Origin: Billgrantia aerodenitrificans
Lineage (GTDB): Bacteria > Pseudomonadota > Gammaproteobacteria > Pseudomonadales > Halomonadaceae
Reading direction: 5' to 3'
NCBI RefSeq assembly: GCF_021404405.1
Contig: NZ_JABFTV010000006.1
Coordinates: 124,001 to 188,000, forward strand
Length of the DNA stretch: 64,000 nucleotides
Shown here: positions 17,478-27,184 of the stretch, piece after piece
Layout: each line of letters starts with the position of its first letter
How positions within the stretch are numbered: position 1 is the stretch's first letter
Position numbers and translations under genes: made by a program
The notes under the pieces: model-generated
The model's input: the letters and a program-made list of their open reading frames with translations, nothing else
Told to the model about the DNA's origin: nothing
The model's database searches: none

Positions 17478-19469
17478 CTACTCGGGTGGCTGACCGGAGC
17501 CGGTGAGGCGCCGTTCCACCCGCTCGAGATTGTCCTGCGAGCCCAACAGTACCAGCACGTCGTTGATCTGGACTTCGGTGGCACCGCCCGGATAGCGCTC
17601 ACGCTTATCATCACGTACAAGTGCCGTGACGGAGACATCGTCCCGCTCGGTATCAAGCTCCGAGAGGCTCTGGCCAATTGCCGGTGAGCCCTCGGACATC
17701 AGCACCGAGTGCAATCGCTCCTGCTCCAATGCCTCCGGTTTGATGCTGTCCAGCGTACCGCGAAACAGCTCCCTGAGCATTCTGTAGTGGCTGCTGCGCT
17801 GCTCCTGCAGCCGCAGTGCCACCCGGTACAGGGGCACGCCCAGCGACTGCAGCGCATGGGAAGTCAGCAGCATGCTCGCCTCCAGTGTCTCGGGTATGAC
17901 CTCGGTGGCACCTGCCTTGCGCAGCTCCTCCACATGCTGTTGGTCCCGCGTACGAACCACTGCCGCCAGCTCGGGATTCAGGCGCTTGGCATTGCGCAGC
18001 GTCGTCAGTGCCGCCGGCCTGTCGTCATGGCTGATGACCAGTAGCGCCGCACGCTCCACACCGACGTTTTCCAGCACGGTAAGGTCCGATGAGTCGCCAT
18101 AGAACACCTGCTGCCCCGCCAGCCGCGCCTCCCTCACTATGGCCGGATCCATATCCAGCGCCAGGTAGTCGAAGCCTTCGCTTTCGAGAAAACGGCTCAC
18201 CGTCTGGCCGGTACGGCCAAAGCCGCAAATCACCACATGCCCCTGGCTCTCGGTGGGCTCGGACGGCGTCGGTACGTCGCCAGCCGGTTTCGCTCGGCCT
18301 CTTGAGCGGCCGAATGCCCACAGCGCCAAAGGTTGATTGAAGCGAATCAGCAGTGGCGCCAGGATCATCGAGAACAGTACCGAGTTCAGCACGATCTGTG
18401 CCGGCCGGCTGGCGATGATGTTGCCATCCAGGCCAATGGCCAGCAGCGCGAAGCCGAACTCACCGCCGACGGCCAGCACCAGCCCGGTACGAAACGCCGT
18501 CTGGGGATCGACCCCCGAGAAACGTACGATCAGCGTGACCAGCACCACCTTTATGCCCAGCAGCCCCAGCGCTCCCAGCAGCGCTTCGAGCCAGATATCG
18601 GGCAAAAGCGCGGGCTCGACCAGCATGCCAATACTGACGAAGAAGAGCCCAAGCAATACGTCGCGGAACGGACGAATGGTGGACTCGACCTGATGGCGGA
18701 ACTCCGTGTCACCGAGCACCATGCCGGCAAGAAAGGCGCCGAACGCCATGGACAGCCCGAGCGTCTTGGTGGTCCAGGCGGATACCAGAGAGACGAACAA
18801 TACCGTGAGGGTGAACAGCTCCGCTGAGCGCCGTTCGGCTACCAGGTGAAACAGAGGACGCAGCAGATATCTTCCCGACAACAGCACGATCACGAACGCG
18901 AGGAAGGCCTTGGCCAGAGCCATCCCTAGCGCCCCTGCCACCTCATGCATGGCAGCCACACCCAACACCGGGATGATTACCACGAAAGGAACGGCAGTAA
19001 TGTCTTGGAAGACGGACATGGTAGTGCCGAGCCGCCCATGTCGCGCCTGGCTTTCACCCTGCTCCAGCAGCTGCTTGGAGATGATGGAGGTAGATGACTG
19101 GGCGAACACCGCTCCGACGACGAACGCCGCCGGCCCGGGCAACCCCAGCCACCATGCGATTATTGCCACCACCAGAGTAGTCAACGCCACCTGTGCCGTA
19201 CCCAATCCAAGAATGGTATGGCGCAGCGCATAGATCTGCGGCAGGGAAAAGCTGAGGCCGATGGTGAAGAGAAGAAACACGATGCCGAACTCGGCGATGA
19301 CGTCGATGTAGTCGTTGTCGATTACCGGGCCGGCCGTATGGGCGCCCAGCATTACGCCGACGAGCAGATATCCCAGGCTAGGTGGGATCCTGAAGCGCTG
19401 AAAGACCAGCACGACCAATACCGTTGCACCAAGCAACAGCAGTAACTGCACCAGCGCCTGCTCAAGCAT
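17478..19469 (-). CDS. CPA2-family cation:proton antiporter with TrkA-N domain (KefB/YbaL type)
   Basis: An inner-membrane antiporter of 663 residues. Residues 1-385 contain about 12 hydrophobic segments, including the FGIVFLLFTIGLSFS and QSSTSIISKQLLEQGE signatures of the CPA2 family. A Rossmann RCK/TrkA-N domain follows (HVVICGFGRTGQTVSRFLE, about residues 412-430), and then a TrkA-C-type segment near the end (EVQINDVLVLLGSQ). It exports potassium or another monovalent cation in exchange for protons, gated by the nucleotide-binding domain. ATG 19469 is preceded by AGGAACG. Which cation it moves cannot be told from the sequence. Confidence 0.88.
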   Translation of the reverse strand: MLEQALVQLLLLLGATVLVVLVFQRFRIPPSLGYLLVGVMLGAHTAGPVIDNDYIDVIAEFGIVFLLFTIGLSFSLPQIYALRHTILGLGTAQVALTTLVVAIIAWWLGLPGPAAFVVGAVFAQSSTSIISKQLLEQGESQARHGRLGTTMSVFQDITAVPFVVIIPVLGVAAMHEVAGALGMALAKAFLAFVIVLLSGRYLLRPLFHLVAERRSAELFTLTVLFVSLVSAWTTKTLGLSMAFGAFLAGMVLGDTEFRHQVESTIRPFRDVLLGLFFVSIGMLVEPALLPDIWLEALLGALGLLGIKVVLVTLIVRFSGVDPQTAFRTGLVLAVGGEFGFALLAIGLDGNIIASRPAQIVLNSVLFSMILAPLLIRFNQPLALWAFGRSRGRAKPAGDVPTPSEPTESQGHVVICGFGRTGQTVSRFLESEGFDYLALDMDPAIVREARLAGQQVFYGDSSDLTVLENVGVERAALLVISHDDRPAALTTLRNAKRLNPELAAVVRTRDQQHVEELRKAGATEVIPETLEASMLLTSHALQSLGVPLYRVALRLQEQRSSHYRMLRELFRGTLDSIKPEALEQERLHSVLMSEGSPAIGQSLSELDTERDDVSVTALVRDDKRERYPGGATEVQINDVLVLLGSQDNLERVERRLTGSGQPPE

Positions 19470-19538
19470 TCATTCGTTCCTGCTCATTGGATGGAGCGTC
19501 CCTGTGAAGTTCCTGAATGGGTATCATGACATTGAAAT

Positions 19539-20561
19539 TCAACGTGTACGCAGCAACCAGCGCGCCCAGAACGGCGCGAAGAGCATCAGCGCCACCATGC
19601 GCAGCAGGTGATGAAAGGCGACGAAGACAGGGTCGAGATCCAGCGCCACGGCGAGTATCGCCATCTCGCCGATACCGCCGGGGGCCAGCGCCAGCAGCGC
19701 CACGTCGCGGGGCACGTCGACCAGGCGATGGATCAGTTCGGCGAAGCCCGCCAGCACTGCCAGCGCCAGCAGCGTGGCGATGAAGGCTTCGAACAGATAG
19801 CGTCCCAGCCTGGCGGAAGAGAGCCCGCGAAAGCGCGAGCCGATGGCACAGCCGAGTACCCACAGCATGACGTTCATACCCCAGTCCGGCAGGCGCAGGC
19901 TGGCAATGTCGAAGCCGGAGAGCAGGCCGGCGAAGAGCAGAGGAGCGAGCAGCGTGTGGCTGGGCAGGCGCAACCGACGCCCCAGGGGAAACAGCAGCGG
20001 CAGGGCCAGCAGCATCCAGGCGGAGGCAAAGCCGTTCTCGATCTCCGCTGCCTGCGGCGCTGCGCCACCTTCATAGGCCCAGAACAGCGGCGGCAGGATC
20101 ATGATCACCAGCACGATGCGCAGCGACTGAGCGATGGCGATACGCCGCGGATCGCCGCCGCACTTCTCCCCCATCAGGATCATCGCCGTCATCGCGCCGG
20201 GCGCCGAGGCGAACCAGGCGCTCACCGAATCGAAGCCGCAGCGACGGTACCAGGCGGCGGCCGCCGCCGTGGAAGCGGCCACGCCGAGCAGCAGCAGCAC
20301 TGCGGAAAGCGGCCAGTCCAGCACCCGCTGAGCCAGCTGTGGCGTCACCTGACTGCCCAGCACCAGGCCGAGCACGCCGATAAAGGCCTCGCGCAGCGGT
20401 TCGGGCACGCGCACGTCGCCGCCCTTCGCCGACGCGATCAGGTTGGCCGTCAGCGGCCCCAGCATCCACGCCAGCGGCATACCGATGAGGTGGAAAATCA
20501 GCCCGCCTAGCGCCCCAATGGCCAGCGACCTGGCCAGTGCCGTTCCTTCGCTTCGCTCCAC
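19539..20561 (-). CDS. AbrB-type inner-membrane protein (duplicated AbrB domain)
   Basis: A 340-residue polytopic membrane protein with two AbrB-duplication repeats. The first starts at GALGGLIFHLIGMPLAWMLGP and the second at HTLLAPLLFAGLLSG, each with the Pro/Gly-rich turn motifs of the family (historically misnamed ammonia monooxygenase). Transport or regulation has been suggested for the family; no substrate is established. The start was placed at GTG 20561, which has AAGGGAG five bases upstream. An upstream ATG at 20657 would overlap the divergent TlyA gene and lacks a ribosome site. Confidence 0.72.
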   Translation of the reverse strand: MERSEGTALARSLAIGALGGLIFHLIGMPLAWMLGPLTANLIASAKGGDVRVPEPLREAFIGVLGLVLGSQVTPQLAQRVLDWPLSAVLLLLGVAASTAAAAAWYRRCGFDSVSAWFASAPGAMTAMILMGEKCGGDPRRIAIAQSLRIVLVIMILPPLFWAYEGGAAPQAAEIENGFASAWMLLALPLLFPLGRRLRLPSHTLLAPLLFAGLLSGFDIASLRLPDWGMNVMLWVLGCAIGSRFRGLSSARLGRYLFEAFIATLLALAVLAGFAELIHRLVDVPRDVALLALAPGGIGEMAILAVALDLDPVFVAFHHLLRMVALMLFAPFWARWLLRTR

Positions 20562-20655
20562 GCGGCTCCCTTCTGTTAACTGGCTAACTAAACGATTATG
20601 CCATAATGGCGGCCCCGCTTCTGGCTGCCACTCTTGCCGCATGAGGAACTTTTGC

Positions 20656-21420
20656 ATGCCCCGCCTCGATCAGCTGCTCGTTTCCCAGGGCCTGGCCCGC
20701 TCGCGAACCCGCGCCCAGCGGCTGATCCGCCACGGCCGGGTCAGCCTGGCGGAGAGCGGAAAAATACTCAGCAAGCCCGGTGAGAAGCTGCCCGAGGGGG
20801 TGCGCCTGGCGGTGACCGAAGACCCCGAGGAGCGCTACGTCTCACGGGCGGGGCTGAAGCTGGAAGCGCTGGTCGCAGCGCTGGAGCTAGACCTGACGGA
20901 CCGACTGGTGCTCGACGTGGGGCAGTCCACCGGCGGCTTCACCGACTGTGCCCTGGCCTTCGGTGCGCGCCATGTGATCGGTATCGAAGTGGGCCACGGC
21001 CAGCTAGACCCGGAGCTGCGTGGCGACCCTCGCGTGACCTGCCTGGAGGGGCTCAATGCGCGGGCCATGCACGACGAGCCGCGCCTGCACGACGCCCTCG
21101 CCGCTCAGAGCGCCGCGGCCCCCGATATCGTCGTGATGGACGTCTCGTTCATTTCGCAGACGCTGATCCTGCCCCAGATCGCCCAGCTGCTGCGCCCCGG
21201 CGGCGAACTGCTGAGTCTGGTCAAGCCGCAGTTCGAGGTGGGCCCGGGCGGGATCAATTCACGCGGCATCGTCTCCGACCCGGCCCGCTACGGCGAGGTG
21301 GAAGCCACCGTTCGCGCCTGCTGCGCCGAGCACGGACTCGACGTTCGCCACTGGCAGGAGAGCCCGCTGGCCGGCGGAGACGGTAACCGCGAGTTCCTGC
21401 TACACGCCGTCAAGCAGTGA
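20656..21420 (+). CDS. TlyA-family rRNA 2'-O-methyltransferase
   Basis: A 254-residue protein with an N-terminal S4 RNA-binding domain (MPRLDQLLVSQGLARSRTRA) and a FtsJ-like methyltransferase domain (LVLDVGQSTGGFTDCAL for S-adenosylmethionine, DIVVMDVSFIS, LVKPQFEVGPGG). The family, also called hemolysin A, methylates ribosomal RNA on a ribose. ATG 20656 has GAGGAA upstream; earlier in-frame starts have no homology. Divergent from the AbrB-type gene with a 94-base gap that contains an AT-rich stretch (TTATGCCATAATGG), a possible -10 region. Converges on the MscK-type gene. Confidence 0.88.
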   Translation: MPRLDQLLVSQGLARSRTRAQRLIRHGRVSLAESGKILSKPGEKLPEGVRLAVTEDPEERYVSRAGLKLEALVAALELDLTDRLVLDVGQSTGGFTDCALAFGARHVIGIEVGHGQLDPELRGDPRVTCLEGLNARAMHDEPRLHDALAAQSAAAPDIVVMDVSFISQTLILPQIAQLLRPGGELLSLVKPQFEVGPGGINSRGIVSDPARYGEVEATVRACCAEHGLDVRHWQESPLAGGDGNREFLLHAVKQ

Positions 21421-21429
21421 CGGCGTTGC

Positions 21430-24400
21430 TCAGCGTCCGCCATCCCCGCCGTCGCTGCCGCCGATATCGATATCGCCTGGGTCGCCCCCCGCGCCGGGCG
21501 GCGGATGACGAGACACCCTACTGGACTTGGGCGATACACTTTTGACTTTTCTCTCTTCGCCATCCTCCCGGTGCAACCACACCTCGAGCTGGTTGAAGGC
21601 AATGCTGATGCCGTTTTCGGCAAACAGTTCACCCACCCGGCAGTTGAGCTCATCGGTGGCGTAAAGCCGATCGCCCAACGCGTTGACGAAGACCCGTAGC
21701 TCGAAGTTGAGGGTACTCTCGCCATAGTCCATGAAGAATACCTGGGGTTCGGGATCGCCCAGCACCCGGGGGTTCTCCTCGGCCGCCTGGTAAAGCAACC
21801 GATGCACCAGCACCTGATCGGAACCGTAGGAAACACGGTAGCCCAGCACCACGCGGGTGATGGTGTCCGACAGCGACCAGTTGATCAGCTGATCGGTGAC
21901 GAAGGTCTTGTTGGGAATGATGATTTCCTTGCGGTCGAAGTCGGTCACCGTGGTGGCACGAATGCGGATCCGGCTCACCGTACCGGTGAGGTTGCCCAGG
22001 GTGATGGTGTCGCCGATACGCACCGGCCGCTCAAACAGGATGATCAGACCCGAGACGAAGTTGGCGAAGATCTCCTGCAAACCGAAGCCCAGCCCCACGC
22101 CCAGCGCCGCTACCAGCCACTGCAGCTGGCTCCAGGCCACGCCCAGGGTGGCCAGCGCCACCACCAGCCCGGTGCCGACGATGGTGTAGGAGAGCAGCGC
22201 CGAAATAGCGTAGGCGCTGCCCTGCTTGAGCTCCAGCCGCGACAGCACCATCACTTCGAGCAGGCCCGGCAGGTTGCGCGCCATCACCAGGGTCAGCACG
22301 AAGATCAGCAGAGCGGCGAAGATGTCGGCCACCGACAGCGCACTGGTGACGAGCTCGGCGCCGACGCCTTCGCTGGCTTCCCAGATGGCGATCTCATTGA
22401 GGTAACCCAGCACCGTCAGCAGATCGGACCATACCAGGTAGAGCAGCACGGCGAAGCCGAGCAGCAGGATCAGCTTGGAGAGACGCAGCGACTGCTGGTT
22501 GATCTGCTCCATGTCCAGCGGCGGCTCCTCCACCACTTCCAGCCCCCCTTCGGCGCCCTCCTGGGCCTGGGCGCGGCGACGCATCAACGCACGCTTGAAC
22601 GCCAGCCGGCGCGCCGCTACCGCCAGGCCGCGCACCACTGTGGCCTCGACCAGGATCCACATCGCCAGCAGATAGAGGGTGATGACGAAGCGCCCGATCA
22701 GGCTCAGGGCGGTATATTCGTAACCCGACACGATCAGCCCCGCCAGCACCAGCGGCACACCGGCCATCAGCAGGCCCAGCACCAGGCGGAACAGCTTGAC
22801 GCCGAAGAACGGGGTGTGGGCCATGATCAGTCTGGCCAGCAGCACGCTCATGGCCAGCAGGCCGACAAGCAGCAGCAGCAGGGCAATGGGCCGCGACGAG
22901 AGATCGATCTCGCCATCCAGTGCCAGGGTGGAAACCAGCAGCACCGGCACCAGGGCCACCACGAGCCAGCCCAACAACCAGCGCAGCCGCGCCACATAGC
23001 CCGAAGGCCAGTAGAAGTGCTTGGTCGCCACGCCATCGCGTACCAGTAGGCGACGCGACCAGGCAATGAAGCCCCAGGCCAGCGACAGATGCAGGAACGC
23101 CTGGCCCAGGCCAGAGGCGATTCCCGTGCCGATGCTCGCAAGCGAGATGCCGATACCGGCCAGCGTCAACGGGCCGGGAAGCGCCAGCAAGGCATTGAGA
23201 CCGATCGCCTGGGGCGTGTGCGCCTGGGAATCGCTGCGCAGCCGACCGATCTGCTCGTGCAGCATAGCCAGACGACGCTGAATGCGGCGGCGCAGCCCCA
23301 GCAGCAAGACCGCCACGAGCACCAGCGGCGCTCCCGACAGGGCCTCGGCTCCCGGCATGCGCCAGTGCACCGGCAGCACGCCGCGCCATTCGCCACGCTG
23401 CAGCTCTTCGGTCACATTGGCCGGCAGCTGACGGAACCAGGCCAGGTCCAGCGGCCGGGTATTGGCGATCCAGAACAGCTGCTCATCGATGGTGGTGCGC
23501 AGCTCCCGGGTGGTTTCCAGCAGTTGCTGCTGATTGAGCTGCAGCTCGATGGCCGCGCTGAGCAGGCTGCCATAGGTCTGCTCGAGCTGATCGACGAGCT
23601 GACGGCGCGAGTGGTAGAGCCCCTGGAGGGACTCCACCAGTCCCTGAGTGACCTCGACACCGGCCTCCTCGAGGCGTTGGTTGGCCAGTCGCTCGCTCTG
23701 GCGCAAGGCATCGCGCTGGCGCACCAGGTCGAACTGGCGCAGACGCAGGTCGGCGATTTCATCCTGCAGGCTGCGTCCCGGATCGACCTGAGGCAAGGAG
23801 CGTCGCTGCTCGCGCAGAATGCGCGACAGCAGCAAACTGCCGCGAATGGCTTCTATCTGCTCGTTCAAGCTGCGCTGCAGCTGACGTACGTGATCGAGCT
23901 GACTGCGTATGGCCAGGCTCTCGCGCACCAGACCGTTGTGACGGTCGTTGGCCCGCAGCAGTTCGAGGCTGAGCTCGCGGTTGACGTGCTGAGCGCGCTC
24001 CAGCACCGGGTGTCCGGCCTCGAGCAGGGGGTCGTCGCGAGCGGCATCGGCAATCGCCTGCTCCGAGGCGATGCGCCGTTGGCGGTCGATCACCCCCTGC
24101 AACAGGGCCAGCTCCGACTCCTTGCGCGTGACCTGCTGGGTGAGCAGGTCGCGTCGCTGCTGGGTCAGCTCCCGCAGGCGGGTGTTGCTGCCCAGCTCGC
24201 GCTGACGCAGCCGCAGCGTACGCTCGGCAAGGCGCCGCTCCACCTGCAGCTGCCACAGCCGGGGCGAGTCCTCGCTGACACCCTGCGCCTCCAGCGTATC
24301 CAGCGCGCGGCGGGTGCGCTCGGCCGTCTGCATCGCCTCGGCTATGGCCTGCTGGGCCCGCTCCGGCAGCGTCTGGGCCGCCAGCAACTGGGAGTTGACG

Positions 24401-24855
24401 TCGGCCAGGCGATCCTGCAGCTGCTGCAGCTCGAACACTGATTCCTGCTGGCGATACTCCAGCTCATCCAGCGGCGTGTCGTCGAGCTCGGCAATCGAGC
24501 GGTCGAGCTCAGCCTCCTCTTCCTGCAGCAGTTCCCGCTCCAGGCGCAGCAGCTCGGCGGGCGCACTTTCGAGCCGCTGCTCCAGCCCCTCGATCCGCTC
24601 CTCGATCCCTTGCAGCTGTTCCAGGGCACGCAGCGTCGCCTCGAGGGCCTCGACATCGCGCTGCTCGGCCTCGCTCAGGCTCTCTCCCTCTTCGGGACGC
24701 AGCTCGACCAGGCGCTCTTCCACTGCCTGGCGCTCGGGCAGGGCATCTTCCGCCAACGCCGATGTAATCAACAGAATCCAACAGCAGATCAGTAGACACA
24801 GCGCCTGGCTGGCACGTCGGAAGATACCGGCAGCGGAGTAAAGCGTGACGTTCAC
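21430..24855 (-). CDS. MscK/KefA-type mechanosensitive channel
   Basis: A large inner-membrane channel of 1141 residues (E. coli MscK has about 1120). A signal peptide (LCLLICCWILLITSALA) is followed by a periplasmic coiled-coil region of about 450 residues rich in Glu, Gln and Arg. About eleven membrane helices come next, and then the MscS pore and beta domain (GLQEIFANFVSGLIILFERP, RIGDTITLGNLTGTVS, IIIPNKTFVTDQLINWS). The start was placed at GTG 24855, which has AGGAA five bases upstream and puts the signal peptide at the N terminus. The frame runs 100 codons further upstream without homology and crosses the pldA control region. Opens on membrane tension to release solutes during osmotic downshock, relevant for a halophile. 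Confidence 0.9.
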   Translation of the reverse strand: MNVTLYSAAGIFRRASQALCLLICCWILLITSALAEDALPERQAVEERLVELRPEEGESLSEAEQRDVEALEATLRALEQLQGIEERIEGLEQRLESAPAELLRLERELLQEEEAELDRSIAELDDTPLDELEYRQQESVFELQQLQDRLADVNSQLLAAQTLPERAQQAIAEAMQTAERTRRALDTLEAQGVSEDSPRLWQLQVERRLAERTLRLRQRELGSNTRLRELTQQRRDLLTQQVTRKESELALLQGVIDRQRRIASEQAIADAARDDPLLEAGHPVLERAQHVNRELSLELLRANDRHNGLVRESLAIRSQLDHVRQLQRSLNEQIEAIRGSLLLSRILREQRRSLPQVDPGRSLQDEIADLRLRQFDLVRQRDALRQSERLANQRLEEAGVEVTQGLVESLQGLYHSRRQLVDQLEQTYGSLLSAAIELQLNQQQLLETTRELRTTIDEQLFWIANTRPLDLAWFRQLPANVTEELQRGEWRGVLPVHWRMPGAEALSGAPLVLVAVLLLGLRRRIQRRLAMLHEQIGRLRSDSQAHTPQAIGLNALLALPGPLTLAGIGISLASIGTGIASGLGQAFLHLSLAWGFIAWSRRLLVRDGVATKHFYWPSGYVARLRWLLGWLVVALVPVLLVSTLALDGEIDLSSRPIALLLLLVGLLAMSVLLARLIMAHTPFFGVKLFRLVLGLLMAGVPLVLAGLIVSGYEYTALSLIGRFVITLYLLAMWILVEATVVRGLAVAARRLAFKRALMRRRAQAQEGAEGGLEVVEEPPLDMEQINQQSLRLSKLILLLGFAVLLYLVWSDLLTVLGYLNEIAIWEASEGVGAELVTSALSVADIFAALLIFVLTLVMARNLPGLLEVMVLSRLELKQGSAYAISALLSYTIVGTGLVVALATLGVAWSQLQWLVAALGVGLGFGLQEIFANFVSGLIILFERPVRIGDTITLGNLTGTVSRIRIRATTVTDFDRKEIIIPNKTFVTDQLINWSLSDTITRVVLGYRVSYGSDQVLVHRLLYQAAEENPRVLGDPEPQVFFMDYGESTLNFELRVFVNALGDRLYATDELNCRVGELFAENGISIAFNQLEVWLHREDGEERKVKSVSPKSSRVSRHPPPGAGGDPGDIDIGGSDGGDGGR

Positions 24856-24992
24856 GAAATTCCTCGTAGCAGCGACCCTCGTCAGAACGAGGCTCAACTG
24901 GTGCAATAACATGACAATAGCGGCGCCAGCAGTTGACTTGCCAAGGCGACATGGTAGAAACGGAAGCTCAATGCCTCGCTTCGAGTTCCTCC

Positions 24993-26009
24993 ATGACCAT
25001 CCGTTCCCTTCTTTTCGCCAGCGCCGCCGTGCTAGGGCTGCTGCCCACCTCCGCCATGGGCGAGGCCGATGCCCAGCGACAAGCGCTCGAATCTCGCATC
25101 GAAGCGTTGAGCGGCGAGCTGGAGGCATTGCGGCTTCAGCTCGACGCTCTGCCACCAGAGGACGACCCCCTCTATGCCGAGGTGGATGACCCCGTGCTGG
25201 AAGAGATCGCCCAGCGCCGTCAGCTGGAGCGGGAATCGACGCGCAACCCGCTGGCCATTACCATGCACCGGCGAAATTACCTGTTTCCCCTGAGTTATAC
25301 CACGCATCCCAACCAGGTGGCCTTTCGCGACGTCTATGCCGACGGCAGCCCCAACGATCTCGAGGTGAAGTTCCAGTTCAGCGCCAAGGTCAACCTGCTC
25401 GAAGACATCCTGGGCACCACCGGGGATCTCTACTTCGCCTACACCCAGCGCAGCTGGTGGCAGGCCTACAACACCGATGCCTCCTCGCCCTTCCGCGAGA
25501 CCAACTACGAGCCTGAGGTGTTCGTCGATTTCGACAACACCTCGCGCTTCCTGGGTTGGACCAACACGCGCAACCGGGTGGCCTTCAATCACCTCTCCAA
25601 CGGACGCTCGATGCCGCTTTCGCGCAGTTGGAACCGCATCTACCTGGAGAGCATCTTTCAACGCGGCGACTGGGCAGTGGCAGTGGCACCCCACTGGCGC
25701 ATTCCCGAATCCGACGGCGACGACGACAATCCCGACATCGACCGCTACTGGGGCTATGGCGACGTGACCGTGGCGCGCCGTTTCAACGGCGACCAGGAGG
25801 CCAGCGTCATGGTGCGCGGCAACCCCAGCCCCGGCAACATGGGCACCCAGGTGGACTACTCCTGGCCCCTGTTCGGCAACATCCGCGGCCATGTCCAGTA
25901 CTTCTACGGGTACGGCGAGAGCATGATCGACTATGACCACCGCAACCAACGCATCAGCGTCGGCTTCAGCGTCAATCCGCTGTTCACCGGCGCCGGTGGC
26001 GTGCGCTGA
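24993..26009 (+). CDS. pldA: Outer membrane phospholipase A
   Basis: A beta-barrel phospholipase A1/A2 of 338 residues. A signal peptide (MTIRSLLFASAAVLGLL ... SAMG) is followed by a short coiled segment (about 25-60) and the barrel. The catalytic site is intact with the exact E. coli spacing: His200, Ser202 and Asn214 in NHLSNGRS and SWNRIYLES. The start was set at ATG 24993, because the 20 codons upstream do not fit a signal peptide. It is divergent from the MscK-type gene, 137 bases apart. It acts in the outer membrane, activated when the membrane is disturbed. Confidence 0.93.
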   Translation: MTIRSLLFASAAVLGLLPTSAMGEADAQRQALESRIEALSGELEALRLQLDALPPEDDPLYAEVDDPVLEEIAQRRQLERESTRNPLAITMHRRNYLFPLSYTTHPNQVAFRDVYADGSPNDLEVKFQFSAKVNLLEDILGTTGDLYFAYTQRSWWQAYNTDASSPFRETNYEPEVFVDFDNTSRFLGWTNTRNRVAFNHLSNGRSMPLSRSWNRIYLESIFQRGDWAVAVAPHWRIPESDGDDDNPDIDRYWGYGDVTVARRFNGDQEASVMVRGNPSPGNMGTQVDYSWPLFGNIRGHVQYFYGYGESMIDYDHRNQRISVGFSVNPLFTGAGGVR

Positions 26010-26088
26010 CTTGCCACAGGAGCAGCGTTGATCTCATATCAGCGAGTGCTATGCTGAGGCTGTCATTCATCGTCAGAGGAAGACTGTC

Positions 26089-26421
26089 ATGGCAACGCGC
26101 ACCCCGCATACCGATGAAACCACTCGGCAACTCAAGGAAGACCTGCACCAGCTCACCCGCACCATCGAGGAGCTGGTGCACGCCACCGCCGACGATTCTC
26201 GCAGCAACATCAAGGAGCTGCGCGAGCGCGCCGAGCAGCGACTGAAGGACACCCGCGACCGACTCGAAGCCCGCGGTGAGCGGCTCTATGGCGAAGCACG
26301 CGACACCATGCACCAGCAGGCCGACGCCTGCGACCGCTACGTGCACGAGAATCCCTGGACCAGCATCGGCATCGGCGCTGCGGTGGGCGTCGTCATCGGC
26401 ATGCTCATCGGACGCCGTTGA
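26089..26421 (+). CDS. DUF883/YqjD-ElaB-family membrane-anchored protein
   Basis: A 110-residue protein. A long amphipathic helix (about 10-85, rich in Glu, Arg and Gln) is followed by the conserved DRYVHENPWTSIGIGAAVGVV segment, which is a C-terminal membrane anchor. Family members YqjD and ElaB attach ribosomes to the inner membrane in stationary phase. Its stop overlaps the ATG of the next gene by one base, so the genes 26089-27141 form an operon with the yqjD-yqjE-yqjK layout. Confidence 0.85.
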   Translation: MATRTPHTDETTRQLKEDLHQLTRTIEELVHATADDSRSNIKELRERAEQRLKDTRDRLEARGERLYGEARDTMHQQADACDRYVHENPWTSIGIGAAVGVVIGMLIGRR

Positions 26422-26822
26422 TGGCTGCAAGCGAAGGACCGGCGCAACGCCTGTTCAGCATCGCCAAGCGAATTCTGGCCAATCTGGTGGCGACGGGCGA
26501 GACGCGTTTGCGCCTCGCCGTTCTCGAACTCGAAGAGGAGCGCGCCCGCCTCGTCACGCTGCTGCTGATGCTCGGGCTCAGCCTGCTGCTGCTGCTGCTG
26601 GGCCTGGGCATGCTGACCCTGCTGGTGGTGGTACTGTTCTGGGACACCCACCGCCTGGCCGCCATCGGCATCAGCGCTCTGGTGCTGCTGGGTAGCGGCA
26701 TCGGCATGGCACTCTGGGGCATGCGCCTGGCGCGCCGCCATACCCTGCTCAAGGAGACACTGGCTCAGCTCGCGCTGGACCGTCACCTGATGGAGGAGCC
26801 GCGTGACACGCCGCAACGTTGA
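26421..26822 (+). CDS. YqjE/holin-superfamily III-like inner-membrane protein
   Basis: A 133-residue protein with two hydrophobic hairpin helices (LLLMLGLSLLLLLLGLGML and AAIGISALVLLGSGIGMALWG) flanked by amphipathic helices, the YqjE pattern. The role of the family is unknown. ATG 26421 overlaps the stop of the preceding gene (TGATG). Its end overlaps the next gene by 20 bases. Confidence 0.78.
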   Translation: MAASEGPAQRLFSIAKRILANLVATGETRLRLAVLELEEERARLVTLLLMLGLSLLLLLLGLGMLTLLVVVLFWDTHRLAAIGISALVLLGSGIGMALWGMRLARRHTLLKETLAQLALDRHLMEEPRDTPQR

Positions 26823-27141
26823 CGCCTCAATACCCGCTGCCGCGAGCCGTGCCCAGCGCAAGGCCGAACTCATCGCCGCCATCGAACGGCAGCGTATCGA
26901 CCTGCTGGTGGAAGCGGAGCGCTGGAAGCACGGCACCCTGGGGCTCAATGCCGGCTGGCAGCAGCTGGAGAGTCTCAAGCCCTTCATCAAGCACTACCGG
27001 GGAGCGGCTTATCTGGCCGGGGGCGCCCTGCTGGTCGCTGGCTTGCGTCATCCTCGTATGCTCGTTCGGCTGACCAGGCAAATCGCTGCCGGCGCCCTGC
27101 TGCTGCATCGGGCAAGGCACCTGCTGGAGCGGGTTCGCTGA
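26803..27141 (+). CDS. YqjK-like protein
   Basis: A 112-residue basic protein. The N-terminal helix carries the YqjK-like motif RAQRKAELIAAIERQRIDLL, and a short hydrophobic stretch follows (GAAYLAGGALLVAG). It starts at GTG 26803 behind TGGAGGAG and inside the end of the YqjE-like gene, which indicates translational coupling. No enzymatic motif is present. Identity rests on position after YqjD/YqjE and the helix pattern. Confidence 0.65.
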   Translation: MTRRNVDASIPAAASRAQRKAELIAAIERQRIDLLVEAERWKHGTLGLNAGWQQLESLKPFIKHYRGAAYLAGGALLVAGLRHPRMLVRLTRQIAAGALLLHRARHLLERVR

Positions 27142-27184
27142 GCACCTAGGATTAGTCAAACGGAACAGGGCTTCGAAAGGCGGT

